NCBI GenBank assembly: GCA_900074725.1
Contig: LT598459.1
Location: 258,467-322,466, forward strand
DNA length: 64,000 nt
Direction: 5' to 3'
Source of the DNA: Lachancea dasiensis
Lineage: Eukaryota > Ascomycota > Saccharomycetes > Saccharomycetales > Saccharomycetaceae
Each line of letters starts with the position of its first letter. Positions within the stretch are counted from its first letter, which is position 1. This document shows positions 26,645 through 36,078 of the stretch, piece after piece. Below the pieces are notes generated by a model, which saw nothing but the letters and a program-made list of their open reading frames with translations, was not told where the DNA came from and did not search any database. Position numbers and translations under genes: made by a program.

Positions 26645-27595
26645 ATGCTGACGTTCGGTTCTAGGCGGTTCATCTCCAGTTTTCAAAGAGCAGATGGTAA
26701 GCTAGCCGAGTTTTACAAATATCATGCGACTCGGGTATCACTAAGACCGTGGATTTACAGACCGCGCAACGCAAACACCTTATTGGCGATGGATCTAAAA
26801 GAGCCTGGTTCAGACACCCCGCTAAAGTCAAGAGAGCCTGTTAAACCTTTGTCTCGCAGGGCTCTGAATACTTATATATGGTCGGCGCAAGAAGCATCAC
26901 AATTGCTGGACTTGCTGCACAAATGGACGTCGTTGACAACTCGTAAGAAAGACATTTGGAAGTATTTCACTGCAGACCACATTCAAAATATTCTGTTTGC
27001 GTCAACTTTCAAGCTGGGTAAGCTCTCATCGTTTTTGAAGCATCTATACCTATGGAAGCCACTTTTCGCCGAAGCGCAGAATGCAAGTATCTATGACATT
27101 GAGCACTTTTTTAATTCCGTGGTCACTTGCCAGCTACACAGAAACCATATTCGTAACTTGACCAACGTCGAGACGGCTCAAAACAAACTTCTGACTGCGT
27201 GGCAACAGGTTTCTGAGAAGCAGAATCACAGCGGACTAGCCAGTCATCTTGTCAATGCCTTCGCAAAGCAGCAAGGTTTCACAATGAAGCACGATCTGCC
27301 AGGACTTTCTTCTAAAGAAATCGAACTGCCCGCGATTGACACGGCCAACGCATCGAACGGCAAATTGAGTGCTTTCTTGAGCAAACACAGATTCCAATAT
27401 GTCATGACGCGCACGATTGCAGAGTTTGGGGAAGCTCTTGAGCCTGTGGGCAAATTTAATGAGAATTACCAAAAAGCAGCAACAAAGTTGGGTCGCGCTG
27501 ACGTATACGAAGAATATAAAAACAACGCAAAGCACCTTGCGGTCGAACCTACAGTCTCTGCCACTGCAGCTCCTCATCCTGCGGCTGAAGAATAG
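26645..27595 (+). CDS. MRP13: Mitochondrial small-subunit ribosomal protein Mrp13
   Basis: 316 residues against 324 in S. cerevisiae. Mrp13 is a yeast-specific protein of the mitochondrial 37S ribosomal subunit. The N-terminus (MLTFGSRRFISSFQRADGK) is a good presequence, with Arg and Ser and no acids before residue 16. The body is helical and lacks a recognised enzyme motif. Identity rests on length, presequence and position: it follows RPL11 and precedes GCD2, matching YGR084C between YGR085C (RPL11B) and YGR083C (GCD2). Confidence 0.85.
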   Translation: MLTFGSRRFISSFQRADGKLAEFYKYHATRVSLRPWIYRPRNANTLLAMDLKEPGSDTPLKSREPVKPLSRRALNTYIWSAQEASQLLDLLHKWTSLTTRKKDIWKYFTADHIQNILFASTFKLGKLSSFLKHLYLWKPLFAEAQNASIYDIEHFFNSVVTCQLHRNHIRNLTNVETAQNKLLTAWQQVSEKQNHSGLASHLVNAFAKQQGFTMKHDLPGLSSKEIELPAIDTANASNGKLSAFLSKHRFQYVMTRTIAEFGEALEPVGKFNENYQKAATKLGRADVYEEYKNNAKHLAVEPTVSATAAPHPAAEE

Positions 27596-27905
27596 ATCAT
27601 GTAAATAATTAATTTTAAACGAAGCATCCATATATCACCTTGAGCTCCATGTTCCTAGCCTTTTGCCGTCTTAAAGTTCAATAACACTGCTGAAACTTAA
27701 AAAATTAGTTTTGTACCAGGTGGATATCAATCATGAAAACTCGCCAAAAGACATGAACCACAAAAAGGTGTCGAAAACGCCGTCAGTGTCATTGTAGTTG
27801 ATCGTCGTTAGAGTTTTGCACCAGTCGATCTGTTGGACAAGCTACAGCTGTTTTTCCTTGGTCATTCTGGAATTCAAGCTCATCACACTAGTAAAACAAG
27901 GTTTT
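27596..27905. other. Intergenic region MRP13 to arrestin-like gene
   Basis: 310 bases, tandem orientation, AT-rich. The arrestin-like frame is open back to 27798 but has no ATG before 27906. No motif was identified. Confidence 0.4.
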
Positions 27906-29207
27906 ATGGCACCAATCCTTACATTAAGGCTCGAGCCTCCACACAATGGGGAATTTTACACACTGGAAGATACTGTCTCAGGAGAGTTGCTTTTAGAGCT
28001 AGATAAATCAATCGAGGTGCGAGAAATTGTCGTCAACCTTGTGGGGAACTCTGAAGCTACTGTACGGCCCGGTGAACATTACAAAAATGGAACAAGGACT
28101 TCTCTTCAAATGCCTCTAAATGACGAAAGATCGTTTCACAAATTGGTGGACTCTGAAATATCTGTCTTCCCCCCGGAAAACGTGAGATCTGCCATCAAAG
28201 GATCGAGCAGAGCGGCCTTTAAATTGGAACAAGGGAGCTACAATTTCGGGTTTACCTTCACATTTCCAGAGGTGCCCCAGTGTTCGGCGACTCACGCGAA
28301 GAACCTACTGACGTACACAAAGAGTTTATCGCATGTCAGCCTGCCGCCCAGCTTCAACCACGAATTGAGCAACCAAGAAATATTCGATCTAGATGTCTTC
28401 TTTTACTCCTTGGGAAAAGTAGAATACTTTGTGGAATCCACCTTGTATTCAGGGAATGATGAGTCCTGGTTTAAAACGTCTAGAAACTATTGCTCTCCTA
28501 AAACTACGATTGAGCTGATGCCCTCAAACCTTGCACAAGAAGAACTACAGGACATACTTCAAAACGAAGGTAGTGCTCCCCTGGAAGTGTTCGATTCAAA
28601 ATTCGATGTTATGTTCGATAACTATGATATGAAGTTATGGGCTGAGGTCAGATCAAAACAACTCCGATCAGTCTATAGGCTTGACTATCTTTTCCTCCCG
28701 GGCTGTGATAAATTTGACCAGGTTTATATACTCATGTCTTCGCCGCTCCCGAAAACGGCTGACTTGAGGGTCGTTGGGGTGGACTTAAACCTCGTAGAGT
28801 TTACCACCTACTTAGCTGGAGGAAGATCAAATGCAAACTACAATACCTTACGGTTAGCCAGGTCGAAATCCGAGTTGAAAGTTGATCTTTCCCGAAGTAT
28901 CACAGAAACGGACGGTACCACAGAGTGTCAAATCGAGCTCGGAACACTAAGTCCCCTGGATCAGGTGAGATTCAACGAAGAGGATTACAAGTACAGAGGA
29001 AACAGACTTTACAGTCTTACCTCCTGCAACATTCGGCGTGTCTTCAAATTTCAACTTATTTTACACATGCTCCTCGATGACAAGAACCATTTCCAATTCG
29101 AAATCTTGACAGATTTGGTGAACGTATTCTGTGAGTCTGTAACAGTCGAAACCCATCCTCCTGCATATGCCGAAGATGAACAGTTACCAACGTACAAAGG
29201 AAAATAA
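27906..29207 (+). CDS. Arrestin-related trafficking adaptor, Art10-like
   Basis: 433 residues from the ATG at 27906 (MAPILTLRLEPPHNGEFYTLEDTVSGELLLEL). The N-terminal ~160 residues read as an arrestin N-domain, with beta-strand patterns such as GEFYTLEDTVSGELLL and YNFGFTFTFPEVPQ, followed by an arrestin C-like half. The end carries two PY-type motifs for the WW domains of ubiquitin ligase Rsp5: PPAY at 418-421 and LPTY at 427-430. Proteins of this kind recruit Rsp5 to plasma-membrane transporters for endocytosis. General shape suggests yeast Art10 (YLR392C, 518 residues), but I cannot exclude another member. It is not between MRP13 and GCD2 in S. cerevisiae, so the gene is out of place relative to that reference. 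Confidence 0.75.
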   Translation: MAPILTLRLEPPHNGEFYTLEDTVSGELLLELDKSIEVREIVVNLVGNSEATVRPGEHYKNGTRTSLQMPLNDERSFHKLVDSEISVFPPENVRSAIKGSSRAAFKLEQGSYNFGFTFTFPEVPQCSATHAKNLLTYTKSLSHVSLPPSFNHELSNQEIFDLDVFFYSLGKVEYFVESTLYSGNDESWFKTSRNYCSPKTTIELMPSNLAQEELQDILQNEGSAPLEVFDSKFDVMFDNYDMKLWAEVRSKQLRSVYRLDYLFLPGCDKFDQVYILMSSPLPKTADLRVVGVDLNLVEFTTYLAGGRSNANYNTLRLARSKSELKVDLSRSITETDGTTECQIELGTLSPLDQVRFNEEDYKYRGNRLYSLTSCNIRRVFKFQLILHMLLDDKNHFQFEILTDLVNVFCESVTVETHPPAYAEDEQLPTYKGK

Positions 29208-29554
29208 ATTTGATAAACGTTTAATTCCCTATTTTGCACTCCGAAACTCTTGTTCCCGCACTTATGAGAGGTCTGCACGCAACAAAAAACGAGAGGAATA
29301 TGAACCTTGAACAGGCACTTCTTGAGTTGGTTCAATCGAACAGTTAGTTGTACGAGCACTGTCGCTGGTCGAAAAGTGTTGATGTCACTTCGCACTAGGG
29401 CATGTTTGCATAACCAAAAATTTTTCAGATACTGATTAAAGGTTGTTCTTGACAAATTCGAGATCATCGCATGCTCAATTGACCATCTGGCCGGTAGAAT
29501 TGACGAGCGCTTTGAAACTTCATCAAATCCTATACCTATCTTCAATAGGAGAAG
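29208..29554. promoter_or_regulatory. GCD2 upstream region with RRPE-like element
   Basis: 347 bases. AAAAATTTTTCA at 29416-29427 matches the ribosomal RNA processing element (TGAAAAATTT on the other strand), about 130 bases before the GCD2 ATG. RRPE is bound by Stb3 and is common before translation and ribosome-assembly genes. Confidence 0.4.
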
Positions 29555-31384
29555 ATGAGTGAGACACAGTCTAAACCCAGCCAGTCCCCTAACACGAACG
29601 ATGCTTCCGGTGGAAATCAGCAAGGAACTCCCGTTTCAACGAGTAGTGGGGAGACCAAACTTTCCAATAAGGAATTGAAAGAGTTGAAAAAGAAGGAGAA
29701 GGCTGCGAAGCGAGCTGCCCAAAAAGAAGCCAGCGGAATATCGGTAGAGGCACAACAACAACAAGCTCAACAGAAAAGAGAGAAGAAGCACAATCAACGA
29801 GAACAACAGCAGCAAGCGATTAACAGCAAGAAAGGTAAGCTTGTAGCTCCAGTGTCTGTGGTAAAAGAATCAACGCTTTACGGCCATCTAGAAACCACGG
29901 AAGAGAGGCGGGCAGCTTTGCTCGCCGTCACCAGCGCCATAAGCTCTAGCCATGGTCCGAAGATTACTGCTGCGGGGCTAATGCACCCCCATGCCGCGAG
30001 TACAGGAGCTGCTGGCCACGTCGCAAGCGGCTCTGCCATTGCATCTGCAGCATCTTCTGCTGGCTCGCAGGCTCACTCCCTGACGACTGCTGCTGAGCAG
30101 TCCACACTTGAAGTTGCGCAGTCCTTGGCCACGATGGCACTTGAGGATGAGTACTCAATGGTACCCGGAACCTCCACAGTCATCCCACACACCCTTCTGA
30201 AATCAATCAGTCATCCACACTTAAACTCCTCAATCAAGGAGCTCATTGTAAACAGACATCTTATTCATCCAGCAATTATTGAACTTACATCCGACATAGC
30301 AGGGTACAAAATTATTGGATCAGTTCCCAGATGCCTGGCTATGCTAGAGGCTTTTCAAACCGCCATCAAAGACTACAAAACTCCTCCAGGTACAACTCTT
30401 TGCCGCAACTTGACCAGTTATCTTTCACACCAAATCGATTTCTTAAAGAAGTCAAGACCCCTGAGTGTTACTATGGGTAATGCTATTAGGTGGTTGAAGC
30501 AAGAAATATCTCTGATCGATCTAAGCACCCCGGATGTTGAGGCAAAAGAACAACTGTGTGAACAGATTTCCCAATTTGCGAGAGAAAAGATTGAATTTGC
30601 AGATCAGTTGATCATTGAAAATGCCTCTCAGCATATTTCTGATGGGTTGACTATTCTGACTTATGGTTGCTCGAAAGTTCTCTGTGATTTATTCATACAC
30701 AATGCCACAACACTAGGCAAGAATTTTCAAGTTATTATCGTGGATTCCAGACCACTGTTCGAGGGCCGTAAAATGACAGATACATTAAGGCATCATGGCT
30801 TGAATGTTATGTACGTGTTAACGACGGGTCTGGGAACAGTGTTCAACATGCACGTCGATTATGTGTTCCTAGGTGCTCATTCAATCTTGTCTAACGGGTT
30901 CTTGTACTCAAGAGTCGGGACCGCTATGTTAGCTATGAGTGCCAAGAGACGTAATATCCCCGTTTTGGTGTGCTGCGAAAGTCTGAAGTTTTCTCAAAGG
31001 GTTCAATTAGACAGTGTGACATCGAATGAATTGGCAGATCCTAATGACCTAGTGGTCATAGATTCCAATAACCCTATCCAGAGGCGTAGCAACAAGGGAT
31101 TTTTGCTTCAACAATACATCAAGGAGCGTGAATTAGAAATTGCCACCCAAGCTCAAGAACAGAGCAAAGGAGGTAAAGGAGGCAACAGGGCGTCTCCAGA
31201 GAAGAAGGCTGACGATAACAAGCCCATTCTCGCAAACTGGCAAGACTCTCCTAAACTCAACATCTTCAATATAATGTACGATTTGACACCGCCCGAGTAC
31301 ATCAAAAAGATCATCACGGAGTTTGGCGCTCTACCACCTTCGTCGGTCCCGGTCATTCTGCGAGAATACAAGGGCTCAGCATAG
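29555..31384 (+). CDS. GCD2: Translation initiation factor eIF2B subunit delta
   Basis: 609 residues against 651 in S. cerevisiae. Gcd2 is part of the regulatory core of eIF2B, the guanine exchange factor for eIF2, and senses phosphorylated eIF2-alpha. Residues ~1-110 are a Lys/Gln-rich low-complexity region (KELKELKKKEKAAKRAAQKEA). The eIF2B alpha/beta/delta fold covers about 200-605, with characteristic DGLTILTYGCSKVL, VIIVDSRPLFEGR, YVFLGAHSILSNGFLYSRVGTA and VLVCCESLKFSQRVQLDS. The C-terminal NIMYDLTPPEYI..IITE.G is a family hallmark. Position matches YGR083C. Confidence 0.97.
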   Translation: MSETQSKPSQSPNTNDASGGNQQGTPVSTSSGETKLSNKELKELKKKEKAAKRAAQKEASGISVEAQQQQAQQKREKKHNQREQQQQAINSKKGKLVAPVSVVKESTLYGHLETTEERRAALLAVTSAISSSHGPKITAAGLMHPHAASTGAAGHVASGSAIASAASSAGSQAHSLTTAAEQSTLEVAQSLATMALEDEYSMVPGTSTVIPHTLLKSISHPHLNSSIKELIVNRHLIHPAIIELTSDIAGYKIIGSVPRCLAMLEAFQTAIKDYKTPPGTTLCRNLTSYLSHQIDFLKKSRPLSVTMGNAIRWLKQEISLIDLSTPDVEAKEQLCEQISQFAREKIEFADQLIIENASQHISDGLTILTYGCSKVLCDLFIHNATTLGKNFQVIIVDSRPLFEGRKMTDTLRHHGLNVMYVLTTGLGTVFNMHVDYVFLGAHSILSNGFLYSRVGTAMLAMSAKRRNIPVLVCCESLKFSQRVQLDSVTSNELADPNDLVVIDSNNPIQRRSNKGFLLQQYIKERELEIATQAQEQSKGGKGGNRASPEKKADDNKPILANWQDSPKLNIFNIMYDLTPPEYIKKIITEFGALPPSSVPVILREYKGSA

Positions 31385-31520
31385 AGAAGCGATTTGGCGA
31401 TCTTCGCTTTAATTAATATTTACACGCCTTACTATATACAAATGCATTTTTCTTAAATACACGAAACCCCACGGCAATACAGCCTATGTAGGTGCACCGC
31501 CTCGCATACCATTACTGCCA

Positions 31521-31949
31521 TCATACCTTGTATCTGGTCGATGCATCTTGATGCATTGGTGACCATACACCTCTCACACTGGAATTTAACGATTCCACGT
31601 AGTCATTGGCGGCCCGGTGATGCAAAATTTCTCCCGAAGAGTCTTTCAACAATTTAAGTTTATTTTCCACATTATCAATGTTCAAATTTCTTACGCAAAT
31701 GACTTTCTCTCTACCATTGGTGTAATACGCTCTGAGCAGTGGGTGGCCGGATTGTTTCAAAACGTTGAACTCTACTTCACGATATTTCTGAGCTAATAGA
31801 TCCAGTCTCTTACTCGATAAAAAATCACGCATTCCTTGGGAAGAACCACCCCAATTACAATACTGGAGCACTATTTTTTTGCACGGGAAGAGGTACGCTC
31901 CCACACCATTTCTGGCAATAGATGATTGTTTCAAGGCTTTGACCACCAT
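31521..31949 (-). CDS. MRPL51: Mitochondrial large-subunit ribosomal protein mL43
   Basis: 142 residues against 140 in S. cerevisiae. It is a component of the mitochondrial 54S subunit with the L51/S25/CI-B8 thioredoxin-like fold shared with a complex I subunit. Recognisable stretches are [30 protein letters not shown] and the C-terminal SVRGVWSP. The basic N-terminus ([14 protein letters not shown]) may serve import. Position matches YPR100W. Confidence 0.95.
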   Translation of the reverse strand: MVVKALKQSSIARNGVGAYLFPCKKIVLQYCNWGGSSQGMRDFLSSKRLDLLAQKYREVEFNVLKQSGHPLLRAYYTNGREKVICVRNLNIDNVENKLKLLKDSSGEILHHRAANDYVESLNSSVRGVWSPMHQDASTRYKV

Positions 31950-32681
31950 TCTCTAGTATAACGGGTCTTTCAAACTTATTTTGACCTGATTCAACTAGTC
32001 CAAAGGGGGTGTTAATCAGCTCTTCAGGAGTTAAAAAAGATCGGGTTCCAGTTTGGTTGACTTCTTCGCTGAGTTTCGTGGAAAATTTGGTAATTAAACA
32101 TTCAAGAAAACCTACAGGGCACTACACACGGCACTGACACTATGCTGGCATGCGGCTCTTCCATCGTTAACACTCGATATGTGATCAGCTTCAGCGCGCG
32201 ATAGAAATAACAGCAGCCTGTTTCTGTTTGTATGTGTAATTCAGGATTGTGTACAGGATGTTTCTTGATTTTCTCGAGACAAGTAAGGTATTCTTCGCAC
32301 GTTGATTCTTTTCTGGACCAAGCAGAATCCATTTTATCCCACACTAGGGCATATTGCCAGATGGCCAGCGTTCTGGAAGATAACTTTCGCACACGTAGTC
32401 TAAGAGGTGCGTATTGATTAAATGCGGTGCCAACCAAATCGTTGGGAACAGGAAGAGAGTTTCTTGCGACAAGGTTAGGGAGAGCACGTCCCTACACTCT
32501 CTATTAGCTACCGTTTAAGCACCACGGATGCCACAGACATCGACGTTTCAATTGCGGGTCCAACGTTGGCTTTGCACACCATTCAATTTAGTGTATAAAT
32601 AAAGATTAACTTTTGTCGGAAACCTTGGCATCTTAAGGCTAGGAAAAAAGTCCATCAAAACGACAAGGAGGGTATCTCAAG
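31950..32681. other. Divergent spacer MRPL51/TMH18
   Basis: 730 bases. It holds an unusually long open frame on the minus strand (see the entry at 32102-32332) and a TATA-like TATAAAT near 32595, about 85 bases before TMH18. No tRNA or other RNA gene was recognised. Confidence 0.4.
32102..32332 (-). CDS. Possible small hypothetical protein
   Basis: The first ATG in a minus-strand frame that is open from about 32484 to a stop at 32102 (~127 codons) lies at 32332. That start gives 76 residues (MDSAWSRKES to VVPCRFS) with six cysteines. No family was recognised. S. cerevisiae has no verified gene between MRPL51 and TMH18. An upstream exon is conceivable, but I found no convincing donor and branch point. 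It may equally be a chance open frame in promoter DNA. Confidence 0.2.
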   Translation of the reverse strand: MDSAWSRKESTCEEYLTCLEKIKKHPVHNPELHIQTETGCCYFYRALKLITYRVLTMEEPHASIVSVPCVVPCRFS

Positions 32682-33237
32682 ATGTACTACTTGAAGCCTA
32701 CTTTCAATCTACTCTTCTATTCCTTCGCGTAAGTTGTGCCGAGCCATTTGGAAACAAGTCTCTTTGTCAAGTATTAACCAGGACCTTACCTGTTACAGTT
32801 TTGGCGGAACTGCTTTCTACTCCTATGTAGCCTCTCCTTTGGCGTTCAAGCATCTTAATAGAGAAAGCTTTTCGGAACTCCAGAAAGTGGTGTTCCCATA
32901 TTTCTTCCAGATGCATGCCGTATCCCCATTGATACTGGGCTTGACTGCACCAATGCCTTTACAGACGGGACCTCTTGTGTCGTTGGTCTCTGCATCGGTT
33001 AGTGGGTGTCTAAATTTATTTTGGCTGTTGCCCTGGACTCGCAGGGTCAAGGAGGAGAGACAAGCTTTGGCTCAAACGCTACAGGGCGACGAGTTAGAAG
33101 CGCAAGACGCCCCGTTGAGAAAAGAATTCGGGAAGTCTCACGGTCTAAGCCTTTTGTTCAACATGACACACGTTATCGGAATGTTTGCGTATGGTTGCTT
33201 CCTCGCTAGGGGCCTGATTAGATTTGTGCCCAAGTAG
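32682..33237 (+). CDS. TMH18: Mitochondrial outer-membrane tetraspan protein Tmh18, spliced
   Basis: Exon 1 32682-32728 (47 nt) joins exon 2 32799-33237 (439 nt), giving 161 residues, exactly the length of yeast YPR098C, which also has a 5' intron. The product begins [26 protein letters not shown] and has about four hydrophobic segments (residues ~7-30, 54-70, 75-95, 135-155), as in the DUF4149 family. Tmh18 is reported at the mitochondrial outer membrane; its biochemical role is not settled. The unspliced frame lacks the conserved N-terminus. It lies between MRPL51 and TOM20 in the interleaved order. Confidence 0.93.
32729..32798 (+). other. TMH18: TMH18 intron (70 nt)
   Basis: The donor is GTAAGT at 32729 and the acceptor GTTACAG ends at 32798. 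The likely branch point is TATTAAC near 32772, one base off TACTAAC and about 20 bases from the acceptor. Splicing completes the codon GC|T without frame loss. Confidence 0.88.
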
Positions 33238-33590
33238 GTAACAAGTACACTTTTCATCTTATTTGTATGTAGGAACCGAGAACCAGTGAAACGATGATTA
33301 GCAATAGACAAGGATCTTCGGTTGAAGACTTATTGATTGGGGGTGCTGGGCGCACCCTACAGCTCTGGCGACGTCGTTTCATGACAGACGTGCCGACTGC
33401 GGGTTCCGACAGCTTTATGTACAGTTCGAAGAATTATTAACACATGGGAATCATTGCGACAACGCCATAGTTATGGTGATTGCGCAAGGTTCATAGTCGT
33501 AAGAAACAAGTTGTCGTGCGTATGAGGAAGCCGGGTCCTCGATCGAGGCCCCAAAAACAAAGATGTAGTGGAGATTTAACAGGTTGACGT
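33238..33590. other. Convergent intergenic region TMH18/TOM20
   Basis: 353 bases between two 3' ends. Nothing recognised. Confidence 0.4.
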
Positions 33591-34175
33591 TTATTCGTCG
33601 ATCTCGCCTACTCCCTTCTCAGCACTCCCAGATTGGCCAGCCACAGCCTGGGCCATGGCAGCTGCACCACCTTGAGCACTTCCGCTCAAGAACGTAGAAA
33701 CGTTGACTGGAGGCATGATAGCAATCATCAGCACGATATACTCGTACACGGCTTCTGGCACGCTTCTTTGGTAAATTCCGAGCAGATCAGCTGGGTTGGG
33801 GTACACACTGAGTGCCTTGTAAAACTTGGAAGCCGATTCCAACTCGTTGCCGGGCACGCTGGCCAATTTTTCACCCAGTTCCACGTTGGACGTGAATACT
33901 GATTCCCTCTGAGATGGGTCTGTGGAAACAGGGTCTTTGGCCAATTCCGCACTTAGGTATTCGCCTACTTGCGCCAATTTGAGCTGTTTGGCTCTTTCCT
34001 TCTCTAACTTTTCCTGTTCCGCATGTTTCTTCAATTTGCGCTTCAAGCTCTTTCTGAAGTTGGGATTGTTTCTTCTTTGGTGGTCGAAGTACACGGCATA
34101 TCCGGCCAATGCGACCACAGCCGTGACTCCGCTGAGGGCAATTATTCTTTGCATAGCTCCTGAGTTCTGAGACAT
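33591..34175 (-). CDS. TOM20: Mitochondrial import receptor Tom20
   Basis: 194 residues against 183 in S. cerevisiae. Tom20 is the outer-membrane receptor of the TOM complex that recognises presequences. The single membrane anchor is at residues ~9-29 (IIALSGVTAVVALAGYAVYFD), followed by the basic linker RRNNPNFRKSLKRKLKKHAEQEKLEKERAK and the receptor domain (about 75-160) with the TPR-like FYKALSVYPNPADLLGIYQRSVPEAVYEYI. The C-terminus is Gly/Ala-rich and acidic. It matches YGR082W by position. Confidence 0.97.
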   Translation of the reverse strand: MSQNSGAMQRIIALSGVTAVVALAGYAVYFDHQRRNNPNFRKSLKRKLKKHAEQEKLEKERAKQLKLAQVGEYLSAELAKDPVSTDPSQRESVFTSNVELGEKLASVPGNELESASKFYKALSVYPNPADLLGIYQRSVPEAVYEYIVLMIAIMPPVNVSTFLSGSAQGGAAAMAQAVAGQSGSAEKGVGEIDE

Positions 34176-35430
34176 AGTTATATTGGCTACTAGTCCTGGT
34201 ATTCGCCTTCTAACCTTTAACTAGTTAATTAGTCAAGTGAATGAAGTTCTAAATTCATAACTTCCTAAAATTTTTCAGCTTTGAAAAATGGACCGCTGAC
34301 GCCAACGGCCATAACCGTCAGAAAGAGGGTAAAAGTTAACAGGAAGAACAGTTCTGGTGTGTATAAAACGGGTTTACCTTATTTATTTTTTAAGAGGTTG
34401 AGCTCAGGAAGTTTGTGCTGCTTTCCTCACACTTTTTTGGCAAGCTGCCAGAAGTGCAGCTCAGTTGGTGGGCGTTTTATAACCAAGAGCATACGTAGAA
34501 TGTCTAGCAGCAGTTTTTAAGGATTTTTTAGAGGGTGGATTGATTTTGGATACTTGGCGAGCTCAGTTGAAAGCACCACGATGTTGGAAAAGACATGCCA
34601 TGTCAAACAATTATCATTTCTGAAATAAAGTCTAAAAAAAAAGTGACGTAGAGCACTCATTGTCGAAAAAAAGCTGTTAATCTGTAGGGAGCTGGTCTCC
34701 AGCTCTCGGCTCTCTTTTTGGCTGGACTTATAGTGTCATTTCTGTTTCGTTAAATGCATTATATCACTTTGTACCATTATGACACCCGATCAACGCCGGT
34801 GATGATCATAATTCGATTATCAAGAATTCCGGATCACTGTGCAGGGCTGGTCTAGTGGCGAGCTCTTGCATATGTACCACTACACCCCAGAGGCCTCAAA
34901 TCGAACCTTATTCACCGAATCGATCTGTTGCGGATCGTCCTTCTGTCGACGGCTTTCTTAGCCGAGGTTTGCGTGAAGCTGGTAAAGGACTTAAAGCTGC
35001 TGACGCACCACAAAAATAGTATAATCTTGGCTGTGGCGCATGGACAAGCTAGATAGGTCTTGCCAGAGTTCAAAAAATAAAGCTCTCATTATTGAGAGGA
35101 ATGCCAGAGTTTCCAACACTTCTTGGTCTCTGTGGACCTTCTTATTTGATCGCTGGAGTTTTCATTATTTCGCCGCCTTCCATACCCTCAAAGTACTTTC
35201 CATTCTCAAGTTCCATAGCGGCCGTCTTCGAACGCACACCGCCTCTGTGCGTTTCACAGACACACATGATTTCCACCTAAGGAAGTTTTTCAATATTTCG
35301 TCTCACCTCATCTCATCTCATCTCATCTCACCGTGTCCAAGCTCGTATCAACCACGAAACCAGCGGCAAACCCACTAGTGCTCCCCACCTTTCGCTTTTG
35401 TATTCAGCCACTTTCGTGGAATATTCTAAA
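34176..35430. other. Divergent spacer TOM20/SLX9
   Basis: 1.25 kb without a supported gene. AAAATTTTTCA at 34267-34277 is an RRPE-like motif near TOM20. CTCTCA and TGAGAG at 35083-35098 form a 6-bp hairpin. The SLX9-proximal end holds an RRPE-like element and a PAC array, listed separately. ORFs of up to 112 codons here resemble nothing known. Confidence 0.5.
35283..35332 (-). promoter_or_regulatory. PAC-motif array with adjacent RRPE-like element before SLX9
   Basis: On the minus strand, 35302-35332 reads as repeated GATGAG in a five-base tandem. GATGAGATGAG is the core of the extended PAC motif bound by Dot6/Tod6. A degenerate RRPE (TTTTTCA) lies beside it at about 35286-35292. The pair is 100-150 bases before the SLX9 ATG, where PAC and RRPE normally sit in ribosome-biogenesis promoters. 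Confidence 0.6.
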
Positions 35431-36048
35431 ATGGTTGCCAAGAAGAGAAACCAACTAAGAACGAAGGCAGCGCTGCGACTTGGCCAACCAAAAGATACAC
35501 AAACCAGCGATGCTACTATACCACTGCAGCTGCCGGAAGACCCCAAGGCGTACCTACACCAGGCGCGTGAATCAAAGAAAGACAAACTTCTGAGCAAGTC
35601 GCAGTCGTTTTTGGCTAAACTTCAAGAGAAGTCGTCTCTCAATGGTGCAATTTCAAAATCTGCTTTAAGGCGTCGAAAACGGAAAATTAGAGACCAATTG
35701 AAGCCAAGAATGGAAGATCTTTTGGTATCCCTAGAAGAGGACGGTGTTAAAGGTGCGACAGCGGATTCAAGTGATGCCAGCGATGATGAAAATAGTAGTT
35801 TATCACAGGTAACACCTGCTTCAGGCTCGACCTATGCTGGCGTAACAAGAGTCACAACTCTGAAAACACCAACCGAATCTGGGTCTGTTACGCTGAAAAA
35901 GAACCAGCCCAGCATAAGGAACCAGCGCGGTGCCAAGCAACTTGTACAGCAAGAATCTGTCAGGTTCCAAGACGTGCTGCAGAACAAGCAATTTCAGCAA
36001 AACCCATTTGCTGCTCTCAAAGAGGTAATTAAAATGCAAAAAAACTAA
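35431..36048 (+). CDS. SLX9: Ribosome biogenesis factor Slx9
   Basis: 205 residues against 210 in S. cerevisiae. Slx9 binds pre-40S particles and acts in ITS1 processing and small-subunit export. The start is the ATG at 35431 (MVAKKRNQLRTKAALRLG); the frame is open 11 codons upstream, but without an ATG. Conserved parts are the basic N-terminus, KDKLLSKSQSFLAKLQ at about 58-73, SKSALRRRKRKIRDQLKPRMEDLL and the C-terminal SVRFQDVLQNKQFQQNPFAALKEVI. Its 3' end is only 30 bases from that of LEC1. Position matches YGR081C. Confidence 0.94.
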   Translation: MVAKKRNQLRTKAALRLGQPKDTQTSDATIPLQLPEDPKAYLHQARESKKDKLLSKSQSFLAKLQEKSSLNGAISKSALRRRKRKIRDQLKPRMEDLLVSLEEDGVKGATADSSDASDDENSSLSQVTPASGSTYAGVTRVTTLKTPTESGSVTLKKNQPSIRNQRGAKQLVQQESVRFQDVLQNKQFQQNPFAALKEVIKMQKN

Positions 36049-36078
36049 GCTATCCAACTATCTTACAATTCGTGTGTA

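Noticed and set aside
34845-34915. tRNA-like segment with TGGTCTAGTGG on + and GGTTCGATTT on -
   Set aside because: The A-box-like and B-box-like motifs lie on opposite strands and no cloverleaf with an acceptor stem can be drawn in either direction.
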